DNA of 64,000 bases, from assembly GCA_902381685.1 (NCBI GenBank), contig LR698958.1:807672-871671 (forward strand). Direction: 5' to 3'. The first letter of the stretch is position 1, and the number at the start of each line of letters is the position of its first letter. Shown here piece by piece: positions 1 through 6,902 of the stretch. A model generated the notes under the pieces. It ran no database searches, was not told the origin of the DNA, and saw only the letters and a list, made by a program, of their open reading frames with translations. The stretch is from Lachnospiraceae bacterium. GTDB taxonomy: Bacteria; Bacillota; Clostridia; Lachnospirales; Lachnospiraceae. Both the position numbers and the translations under genes were made by a program.

Positions 1-466
1 GGTGGGAACGGCAGTTGGCTTTTCCGCACTTTTAATGAGTGAATATGCGCCGGAAGAGTGCAGGATTACAACGATTGAGAAGTATGAAAAACGTATTCCG
101 ATTGCGAAAGAGAACTTTCGGCGGGCGGGAAAAGAAGACAAGATTACTCTTTTAGAGGGTGATGCACTGGAAATTTTAAAAGGTCTGGAAGAAAAATATG
201 ACTTTATTTTCATGGACGCGGCAAAGGCACAGTATATTAACTATATGCCGGAAGTGATTCGTCTGTTGGAAAAAGGCGGAGTACTTGTCTCCGACAATGT
301 ATTACAGGACGGAGATATTATTGAATCAAGATTTGCCGTGGAGAGAAGAAACAGGACAATTCACAGCAGAATGAGAGAGTATTTATATAGATTGAAACAT
401 GAGGAACAGTTGCTGACTTCCATTATCCCTCTCGGAGACGGAGTGGCAATCAGTACAAAGAAGTAA
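1..466 (+). CDS. trmR: tRNA 5-hydroxyuridine methyltransferase TrmR/YrrM-like (5' end cut by window)
   Basis: Class I SAM-dependent O-methyltransferase; the N-terminal part lies outside the window and about 154 codons remain of an expected 210 or so. Visible motifs are the remnant of the SAM-binding loop (GTAVGFSALLM) at the very start, the acidic ribose-binding motif around TIEKYEKR, a metal-binding DAAK motif (FIFMDAAKAQY) and a downstream SDNVL motif typical of COMT-like enzymes. In Bacillus subtilis the relative YrrM (TrmR) methylates 5-hydroxyuridine at tRNA position 34 to 5-methoxyuridine and sits beside the U32 proteins that make the hydroxyuridine. The same pairing occurs here, with trhP 15 bases downstream, so the role is inferred from family plus neighbour. 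The first GTG in the window is not a real start. Confidence 0.8.
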   Translation, partial: VGTAVGFSALLMSEYAPEECRITTIEKYEKRIPIAKENFRRAGKEDKITLLEGDALEILKGLEEKYDFIFMDAAKAQYINYMPEVIRLLEKGGVLVSDNVLQDGDIIESRFAVERRNRTIHSRMREYLYRLKHEEQLLTSIIPLGDGVAISTKK

Positions 467-481
467 GAAAGGAACAGACAA

Positions 482-1711
482 ATGGCAAGACACCCAGAAT
501 TATTAATTCCGGCAAGCAGTTTAGAAGTATTAAAAATAGCAGTTATATTTGGTGCAGATGCAGTATATATCGGAGGAGAGGCGTTCGGACTTCGTGCGAA
601 AGCGAAAAATTTTTCCAAAAAAGATATGGAAGAGGGCATAAAATTTGCACATGAACACGGTGTGAAAGTGTATGTAACCGCTAATATCCTTGCACATAAC
701 GGTGACTTGGAAGGGGCAAGAGAATATTTCAGAGAGTTGGGAGAAATGAATCCGGACGCCCTAATCATCGCTGATCCGGGTATGTTTATGCTTGCAGGGG
801 AAGAATGCCCGCATATTGAAAGACATATCAGTACACAGGCGAATAATACAAACTATGAAACATACAGATTTTGGCACAAATTGGGAGCGACAAGGGTAGT
901 ATCTGCAAGAGAATTATCTTTAGAAGAAATTAAAGAAATACGCGCTAATATTCCTGATGAGTTGGAAATAGAAACATTCGTACACGGTGCGATGTGCATT
1001 TCTTATTCAGGAAGATGCCTGCTCAGCAATTATTTTACGGGACGAGATGCGAATCAGGGAGCATGTACACACCCATGCCGTTGGAAATACTCCATTGTGG
1101 AAGAGACAAGACCGGGAGAATACATGCCGGTTTATGAAAATGAGAGAGGAACATATATTTTCAACTCAAAAGATTTATGTATGATTGAGCATATTCCGGA
1201 ACTTTTAGAAGCGGGAATTGACAGTCTGAAAATCGAGGGACGTATGAAGACAGCTCTATATGTCGCCACAGTTGCAAGAACATATCGAAAAGCGATTGAT
1301 GATTATCAGAAGGATCCGGAATTATATAAGAAAAACATGCCATGGTATTTGGAACAGATTTCAAACTGCACATACAGACAGTTTACCACGGGATTTTTCT
1401 TTGGAAAACCGGACGAAACAACACAAATTTATGATAGCAATACGTATGTAAAAGAGTACACATATCTTGGAATTATAGGAGAAGAACGGGAAGGCACATA
1501 CCGCATTGAACAGAGAAATAAGTTTTCCGTAGGAGAGAAAATCGAAGTGATGAAACCAAACGGGGACAATGTGGAAGTGACGGTAAAACGTATTTTGACG
1601 GAGGACGGAGAGGAACAGGAGAGCGCTCCTCACCCAAAACAGGTGCTTTATGTAGACTTGGGAATTCCGGTGGATCAATATGATATCCTGAGAAGACAGG
1701 AAGAAAAGTAA
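482..1711 (+). CDS. trhP: U32 peptidase-family tRNA hydroxylation protein TrhP (YrrO-like)
   Basis: A 409-residue protein of the peptidase U32 family. The family signature is complete: ETFVHGAMC, then SGRCLLS, then further cysteines in GACTHPCRW, which together give the four cysteines thought to hold an iron-sulfur cluster. Members TrhP/YegQ/YrrO are not proteases in the classical sense but are needed for prephenate-dependent hydroxylation of uridine 34 in tRNA. The C-terminal part (about residues 320-400) forms the small beta-barrel seen in collagenase-like members. It follows the TrmR fragment at 15 bases, so both are probably cotranscribed and act in sequence on the wobble base. Only one U32 copy is visible, whereas Bacillus has two. 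A bidirectional terminator follows directly. Confidence 0.88.
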   Translation: MARHPELLIPASSLEVLKIAVIFGADAVYIGGEAFGLRAKAKNFSKKDMEEGIKFAHEHGVKVYVTANILAHNGDLEGAREYFRELGEMNPDALIIADPGMFMLAGEECPHIERHISTQANNTNYETYRFWHKLGATRVVSARELSLEEIKEIRANIPDELEIETFVHGAMCISYSGRCLLSNYFTGRDANQGACTHPCRWKYSIVEETRPGEYMPVYENERGTYIFNSKDLCMIEHIPELLEAGIDSLKIEGRMKTALYVATVARTYRKAIDDYQKDPELYKKNMPWYLEQISNCTYRQFTTGFFFGKPDETTQIYDSNTYVKEYTYLGIIGEEREGTYRIEQRNKFSVGEKIEVMKPNGDNVEVTVKRILTEDGEEQESAPHPKQVLYVDLGIPVDQYDILRRQEEK

Positions 1712-1715
1712 AAAG

Positions 1716-1756
1716 AAACTACGGACTTTTAGGAAAAGAAAGTCCGTAGTTTTTCT
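1716..1756 (+). terminator. Bidirectional terminator between trhP and sigK
   Basis: AAACTACGGACTTT (1716-1729) pairs perfectly with AAAGTCCGTAGTTT (1739-1752) around a 9-base loop, followed by T-rich sequence. It lies between two converging genes and its right arm overlaps the last codons of sigK, so it can serve both strands. Confidence 0.85.
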
Positions 1757-2349
1757 ATTGCACTTTTTTCGATGCGGGAAACATAGGAGCGGGAAATGCC
1801 AAGTTGGCGGGCGATTTCTCTTTGCGTATATTCCTCTCCTTCATAAAGACCGTATCGCATTTTCAAAACGAGCCGCTCTCTCGGAGAAAGTTCAGAGGAT
1901 ACTTTTTCGTAGAGCATTTTGATATCATCTTTTAAGGCAACTTTAGAAGGGGCATCTTCCTCATCGGATTCAATGACATCAAAAAGTTGGATTTCATTTC
2001 CTTCTCTGTCCGTTCCGATAGGCTCATAAAGAGAAACTTCTTTAGATGTTTTTTTCTTACCGCGCAACATCATGAGAATTTCATTTTCGATACACCTTGC
2101 AGCATATGTGGCAAGGCGATTACCTTTTTCCAGGTTAAAGGTGGAAACGGCTTTTATCAGCCCTATCGTGCCGATAGATAACAAATCTTCAGGATCTTCG
2201 TCCAAATGCTGATATTTTTTTACGATATGAGCGACAAGACGAAGATTTCGTTCGATTAAGATATGTTTCGCTTCAAGGTCGCCCTCTGTATATTTTTGTA
2301 GATAATAACGTTCTTCAGATGCGGTCAATGGTTCAGGAAATGTTTTCAA
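1729..2349 (-). CDS. sigK: Late sporulation sigma factor SigK (no pro-sequence)
   Basis: RNA polymerase sigma factor for late mother-cell transcription in sporulation. Region 2 is almost textbook (LIERNLRLVAHIVKKY, DLLSIGTIGLIKAV, LATYAARCIENEILM) and region 4 ends with QREIARQLGISRSYVSRIEK. The order FPEPLTASEERYYL at the N-terminus aligns with mature Bacillus SigK immediately after its pro-sequence. I chose TTG at 2349 because an AGAGGTG ribosome site (2356-2362 on the minus strand) stands 6 bases before it; a GTG at 2358 would lie inside that site. Upstream in frame there is only room for a few codons before a stop, so no 20-residue pro-peptide can be encoded. The gene is also not split by a skin element. 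206 residues. Confidence 0.9.
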   Translation of the reverse strand: MKTFPEPLTASEERYYLQKYTEGDLEAKHILIERNLRLVAHIVKKYQHLDEDPEDLLSIGTIGLIKAVSTFNLEKGNRLATYAARCIENEILMMLRGKKKTSKEVSLYEPIGTDREGNEIQLFDVIESDEEDAPSKVALKDDIKMLYEKVSSELSPRERLVLKMRYGLYEGEEYTQREIARQLGISRSYVSRIEKSAIEKLRTFFS

Positions 2350-2378
2350 GAATGGCACCTCTAAGCATATTTTTATTA

Positions 2379-2405
2379 TAGTTTATGCGAAATAAGAGTG
2401 TTTGT
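2379..2405 (-). promoter_or_regulatory. Candidate mother-cell (SigK/SigE-type) promoter for sigK
   Basis: On the minus strand CATAAACTA (2379-2387) fits the SigK -10 pattern CATANNNTA, with the minimal AC of a SigK -35 sixteen bases upstream (2404-2405). It also differs by one base from the SigE -10 CATACAMT, but I see no SigE-like -35. Transcription would start about 15-20 bases before the ribosome site. Short motifs, so only suggestive. Confidence 0.4.
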
Positions 2406-2485
2406 GCCTTTCCAAAAAGAAAATAGTGGTGTGAAACGTAAAATAATGGTATATTAGAAAAGAAGTAAGAAAGCAGGGGGATACC

Positions 2486-3058
2486 ATGACGAAAGAAAAG
2501 AAGAGTAAAAAAACACGAATGATAGAGTTGATACTGGCAGCGAGCATTTGTATTTTGCTGGTGACGGAAGGCGTTTTATTGATAAATCAAAAGAAAGAGA
2601 GCAAAAATGAGAAGCCCATTCTCACGCAGGAGGAAGCGAAAAAGATAGATCGAAAAAACATGGAATCTGCCAAAGACACGGTTGTGGAGAAAGAGGGGGC
2701 AGACATTACCATTGGGACGAAAGATGTGGCAGAAGTACAGGAGACGGAACAGACGAGAGATTACATTATTGAGGATAGTTATGCCCGTGCATTGACGATG
2801 GAAGAACTGACACTTTTAACGGCGGAGGAACTTCAGATTGCAAGAAATGAGATTCTTGCCAGACACGGAAGAAAATTTGAAGATGAAAAAATGCAAATGT
2901 ATTTTGAAAGTAAAAGTTGGTACAGTGGAACGATGGAGGCGGCTGAATTTGACGCATATTACGATTCTATCTTAAGTGAAACAGAGAAGGCAAATGTTCA
3001 GTTGATTCAGTCTATGGAAACAATGGGAGAAACGGAAACAACGGAAACAGAGGAATAG
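2486..3058 (+). CDS. YARHG-domain membrane-anchored protein
   Basis: A 190-residue protein with one N-terminal membrane segment (about residues 14-33, IELILAASICILLVTEGVLL) followed by a low-complexity lysine/glutamate-rich stretch that should lie outside the cell. The C-terminal half carries a YARHG domain, recognised by the core IARNEILARHGRKFEDEKMQ followed by YFESKSWYSG and a closing LSETEKANVQLI helix. YARHG domains are common in extracellular proteins of Clostridia; their binding partner is unknown. The next gene starts 10 bases after the stop, with a GAGGTG site in the gap, so the two membrane proteins are probably cotranscribed. Confidence 0.78.
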   Translation: MTKEKKSKKTRMIELILAASICILLVTEGVLLINQKKESKNEKPILTQEEAKKIDRKNMESAKDTVVEKEGADITIGTKDVAEVQETEQTRDYIIEDSYARALTMEELTLLTAEELQIARNEILARHGRKFEDEKMQMYFESKSWYSGTMEAAEFDAYYDSILSETEKANVQLIQSMETMGETETTETEE

Positions 3059-3068
3059 AGGTGAAGAG

Positions 3069-4106
3069 ATGTACGAAGAGTGGAATGAGGACGAAGATAT
3101 TTTCGAGAAACTGGAGGAGGAATCTAAGAAAACAAAAATAAATGGGAAAAAACTCATTATAGCAGAATTTATTGGCGTATTTATATTGCTTTGCGTTGTT
3201 TTGGGGACTTACTTTGGATTGAATAATACGAAGAGAATTGCTAAGGAATATATGAGAGATGTTCTGCAGGGAAACTGGAATGAAGTATACGATTATCTGT
3301 ATTTTAAAAAAGATGATAATACATTTTTAAATAAGCAAATGTTTATTTCCGCGCAGGAGTTAAATGATGAAGCGAGAACGCTTCAGACTCGAATAGGTGA
3401 TGTGCGGGAGATTGGAAAAGGGAACAATGATTATCGTCAATTTGAGGTTTCCTATCGCGACCGCAAGGAAGATAAAAAAATGATTGTTCCTATGATACGG
3501 CGAAATGGTGAATGGTATGTGGACGGGAATCAGCAGTTTGTGGAGGAAGTGGTACGTCTTGAAGTGCCTAAAGACACGAAAGTTTATCTGGATAAAATTC
3601 CTTTGGATTCCTCTTATCAGGTCAAGACGGAAGAAAACATTGATTTCTATGAAATTCCCAATCTGTTCAGAGGTGTACACTACATTGCGCTGGAAAAAGA
3701 AAACATGGAAAAATACGAAGATTTAGTCCGGTTTGAAAAGGATAAACCGGTGCAGGTGACGATGCAATATGGAAAAGATGTTTTGGAGAAGGCAGCGCAG
3801 CAGGCACAGGGAGAAATCAGGAAAGAATATGAAAAGGCAACGGGAAATGTGACGGGAGATAAAGAATTTCGTTATCTCCAACTGAAAAACAATCAGATAA
3901 AGGTAAAACCGTCGGAGGAAAATGCAGATTTGATTGAAGTGACGGTGGAATCGGAATATGAATATCAATATAAAGAAAAAGTATTTTACTTTTTCCATAT
4001 AAATAAAACAGACCGTGGGAAATGTACGAGTAAGTGCGTTTTCTCTTATCAGTCAGGAATGCTGAAATTAGAAAATAAAGAAATCAATACATCATTTCTA
4101 AAATAG
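3069..4106 (+). CDS. Single-pass membrane protein, TcaA/YvbJ-like architecture, function unknown
   Basis: 345 residues: an acidic cytoplasmic N-terminus (1-24), one hydrophobic segment (about 29-50, IAEFIGVFILLCVVLGTYFGL) and a long extracytoplasmic part. Just after the membrane segment comes a sequence resembling an NTF2-like/DUF4878 fold (AKEYMRDVLQGNWNEVYDYL), then a middle region that looks like the small beta domains of TcaA/YvbJ proteins (VPKDTKVYLDKIPLDSSY), and a C-terminal region near a second NTF2-like fold. The assignment to the TcaA-like group rests on domain order and not on a clear signature; the N-terminal zinc ribbon of true TcaA is absent. It forms a probable operon with the YARHG protein upstream and ends in a strong hairpin. 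Confidence 0.6.
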   Translation: MYEEWNEDEDIFEKLEEESKKTKINGKKLIIAEFIGVFILLCVVLGTYFGLNNTKRIAKEYMRDVLQGNWNEVYDYLYFKKDDNTFLNKQMFISAQELNDEARTLQTRIGDVREIGKGNNDYRQFEVSYRDRKEDKKMIVPMIRRNGEWYVDGNQQFVEEVVRLEVPKDTKVYLDKIPLDSSYQVKTEENIDFYEIPNLFRGVHYIALEKENMEKYEDLVRFEKDKPVQVTMQYGKDVLEKAAQQAQGEIRKEYEKATGNVTGDKEFRYLQLKNNQIKVKPSEENADLIEVTVESEYEYQYKEKVFYFFHINKTDRGKCTSKCVFSYQSGMLKLENKEINTSFLK

Positions 4107-4107
4107 A

Positions 4108-4151
4108 AACAGAAAGTTTCCCAAGACAATGTGGTTGGGAAACTTTCTGTT
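4108..4151 (+). terminator. Strong hairpin after the YARHG/TcaA-like pair
   Basis: AACAGAAAGTTTCCCAA (4108-4124) pairs over all 17 positions with TTGGGAAACTTTCTGTT (4135-4151), with a 10-base loop. It starts right after the stop codon. The U-tract is poor (TTGTATATAAG), so it may act as an RNA-stabilising end as much as an intrinsic terminator. Confidence 0.7.
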
Positions 4152-4271
4152 GTATATAAGTAAAAAATGTGGTATCATAAATGCAGTCAGAAAACAATCG
4201 TTTTCTTAATTATCAGGCGTTTCAGCCAAATTTTCAATGATTTAGACAATAGAATGAAAGGAGAAGATGTA

Positions 4272-5780
4272 ATGTATAGTACAGTGTTGTCTGCGGCTAT
4301 ACATGGACTTGAAGTAAAGTGCATTCATGTAGAAGCGGACGTAAGCAATGGGCTGCCGTTGTTTCATATGGTAGGTTATTTATCGTCAGAGGTAAAGGAG
4401 GCTGGAGAGCGGGTAAGAACAGCCATTCGTAATTCAGGTTTTCTATTACCGTCGAAAAAGATAGTGATTAATTTATCGCCGGCAGACGTAAGAAAGAGAG
4501 GCTCAGCCTTTGACCTGCCTATTGCCATATCTATTTTGTCATCTCTAGGCTATATTCCCCATAAAAAACTGCAGCAGACATTATTTATAGGCGAATTAGG
4601 ATTGGACGGTAAAGTGCAGAAAATAGCCGGAGTTTTACCCATTATAATAGAAGCAAAACAGCAGGGATATAAGGCGTGTATTGTGCCGAAGGGGAATGGA
4701 TTAGAAGGTAGTATTATAGAAGGAATAGAAGTGTACGGTGTCAGTACCCTGAAAGAAGCAGCCGATTATCTTAACGGGAATATTAAACTTATTCCGGAGA
4801 AAAAGCAGTTACTTGCAAAAGAAGAAACAAGAGAGGGAGATTTTTCGGAAGTGCGGGGGCAGGCAATGCTGAAAAGAGCAACCGAAATAGCGGTTGCAGG
4901 CAACCATAATATTTTATTTATCGGTTCGGCGGGCATTGGAAAGACAATGATTGCAAGCAGAATTCCCACCATCTGTCCCCCGATGACAGAGGAAGAATGT
5001 ATAGAGGTGACAAAGGTTTACAGTATTCTCGGAATGATTGACGAAAATCACCCGATTATCAGAGAAAGACCATTTCGTTCACCTCATCATACATCGACAA
5101 AAGCATCGCTGATTGGCGGAGGAAATATTGCCATGCCGGGAGAAATCAGTATGGCGAATCACGGGGTTCTGTTTTTAGATGAGTTATCACAATTTCAAAA
5201 ATCAGTTTTAGATGCACTCAGGCAGCCGATGGAAGACAGGGTAATCCGGCTTTCGAGGAAATCGGGAGTATATGTTTTTCCAAGCAATTTTATGCTTGTC
5301 GGTTCATGTAATCCGTGTCCGTGCGGAAACTATCCTGATTTAAACAAATGCACATGCACACCCGGCCAGATTCAGCAATATTATAACCACCTCAGTCAGC
5401 CTTTTTTAGACAGGTTTGACTTATCTATAGAGGTGTCAAAAATACAGTATGATGATTTGGAGGGGGACAGAGAAGAGGAAACTTCGGAAGTGATTCGGGG
5501 AAGAGTATGTGAAGCGCGGGGCAGGCAGTATAAGCGTTATGGTAAGACGAAAACAAATGCGGAGTTATCGTCCACGGAGGTGGAAACATACTGTAAACTC
5601 GGACAAAAAGAAAAGAAATTTATGGGACAGATATTTGAGCAGATGGAATTAACGGCAAGAACATACCATAAAGTATTAAAAGTAGCAAGAACAATAGCGG
5701 ATTTGGCAGAAGAAGAGAAAATACAACTTTCTCATCTGCGTGAAGCGGTCGGATATCGAATGTTTGATAAGAGGAGATAA
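4272..5780 (+). CDS. comM: YifB/ComM family magnesium-chelatase-like AAA+ ATPase
   Basis: Hexameric AAA+ helicase-type ATPase of the ComM/YifB family, 502 residues. The N-terminal Lon-protease-like fold is seen in FHMVGYLSSEVKEAGERVR and VINLSPADVRKRGSAFDLP. Walker A is GSAGIGKT (a variant of the usual GPPGSGKT), Walker B is VLFLDEL, and the family motif RPFRSPHHTSTKASLIGGG is intact. A cysteine cluster (CNPCPCGNYPDLNKCTC) precedes the C-terminal Mg-chelatase domain. In Gram-negative bacteria ComM drives branch migration during transformation. I start at ATG 4272 with AAAGGAG at 4257; an in-frame ATG at 4167 has no ribosome site. dprA follows after 2 bases, so the two recombination genes are translationally linked. 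Confidence 0.87.
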   Translation: MYSTVLSAAIHGLEVKCIHVEADVSNGLPLFHMVGYLSSEVKEAGERVRTAIRNSGFLLPSKKIVINLSPADVRKRGSAFDLPIAISILSSLGYIPHKKLQQTLFIGELGLDGKVQKIAGVLPIIIEAKQQGYKACIVPKGNGLEGSIIEGIEVYGVSTLKEAADYLNGNIKLIPEKKQLLAKEETREGDFSEVRGQAMLKRATEIAVAGNHNILFIGSAGIGKTMIASRIPTICPPMTEEECIEVTKVYSILGMIDENHPIIRERPFRSPHHTSTKASLIGGGNIAMPGEISMANHGVLFLDELSQFQKSVLDALRQPMEDRVIRLSRKSGVYVFPSNFMLVGSCNPCPCGNYPDLNKCTCTPGQIQQYYNHLSQPFLDRFDLSIEVSKIQYDDLEGDREEETSEVIRGRVCEARGRQYKRYGKTKTNAELSSTEVETYCKLGQKEKKFMGQIFEQMELTARTYHKVLKVARTIADLAEEEKIQLSHLREAVGYRMFDKRR

Positions 5781-5782
5781 AA

Positions 5783-6868
5783 ATGGAACGGGAAGAAAAA
5801 TATGAATACTGGTTTGCAAATATAAAAGGATTGACGGGGAGAAATAAAAGGCAGATAAGAGAAAAGATACAGTCTGTAGAAGCGTTTTATCATATGAAAG
5901 AAGATGAACGGAAAAATTACGTGGAGGAAGAAGCAAGTACATATATACGAAAAAGTATAGAGGAATGGAAAGTAGATGAACAGTATAACCTGCTTAAAGA
6001 AAAGAAGATTCACTTTCTTCCATTTTTTCATGAAGAGTATCCTGACATGTTAAAAAATTTGGATAACCCGCCATATGCCATTTATCTGAAAGGAAAAATG
6101 ATAAGGAAAGATACGCTAAAAGTTGCGATTGTAGGTGCAAGAAAATGCAGTCCGTATGGGGAGAGCATGGCAATCCGATTTGCTGAGAGACTGGCAGAAC
6201 AGGGAATAGAAATTATAAGCGGATTGGCAAGAGGAGTAGACGGAGCAGGGCAAAGAGGAGCGCTGAATGTGGGCGGCTGCTCCTACGGGGTGCTTGGCTC
6301 AGGAGTAGATGTGTGTTATCCGCGAGAAAATATTGGTTTGTATGAGGATTTACAGGAAAAGGGAGGAATTCTTTCGGAACAGCCGCTGGGAACGGCTCCT
6401 CTTTCGAGAAATTTTCCGGCGAGAAACAGAATTATCAGCGCATTGGCGGATATAGTTATTGTGATAGAAGCAAAAGAAAAGAGTGGTTCTTTAATTACGG
6501 CGGATATGGCGCTGGAGATGGGAAAAGAAGTATATGCACTTCCGGGGCCTGTAAACAGTGAACTGAGTAAGGGGTGTAATATGCTGATCAGGCAGGGAGC
6601 GGGCATACTTTTATCCCCTCAGGATCTGTTAGATGAACTTCGTATTTCGACAAAGGAAGATGTGAAAAAGAAGTTAAAAAGTAAAATAAGTCTTGAAACA
6701 GAAGAAAATATGGTGTATAGTTGCCTTGATTTGTATCCGAAAAACGTAAATCAATTAATGATGGAAACGAAAATGGAGATTCCACAGTTGATAAATCAAC
6801 TGGTATCTTTAGAAATGCAGGGATATATAAGAGAAATATCAAAAAATTATTATGTGAAAAGCAATTAG
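5783..6868 (+). CDS. dprA: DNA-processing protein DprA
   Basis: 361 residues. DprA binds single-stranded DNA entering the cell and loads RecA onto it. The Rossmann-like core is clear: VAIVGARKCSPYGE, then SGLARGVDGAGQRGAL, then GSGVDVCYPREN, SEQPLGTAPLSRNFPARNRIIS (in parts) and VIVIEAKEKSGSLITADMALEMG. The usual ARGID(G/S)xAHxxAL motif reads ARGVDGAGQRGAL here, so the conserved histidine is replaced. A C-terminal winged-helix region (about 290-355) is present, and an N-terminal SAM-like helical part fits residues 10-60. It sits in the comM-dprA-topA-codY order. Other competence genes are not in the window, so natural transformation cannot be inferred. Confidence 0.9.
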   Translation: MEREEKYEYWFANIKGLTGRNKRQIREKIQSVEAFYHMKEDERKNYVEEEASTYIRKSIEEWKVDEQYNLLKEKKIHFLPFFHEEYPDMLKNLDNPPYAIYLKGKMIRKDTLKVAIVGARKCSPYGESMAIRFAERLAEQGIEIISGLARGVDGAGQRGALNVGGCSYGVLGSGVDVCYPRENIGLYEDLQEKGGILSEQPLGTAPLSRNFPARNRIISALADIVIVIEAKEKSGSLITADMALEMGKEVYALPGPVNSELSKGCNMLIRQGAGILLSPQDLLDELRISTKEDVKKKLKSKISLETEENMVYSCLDLYPKNVNQLMMETKMEIPQLINQLVSLEMQGYIREISKNYYVKSN

Positions 6869-6902
6869 GCTGAGAACTAATTGATTTTGGAGGAATATAA
6901 TT

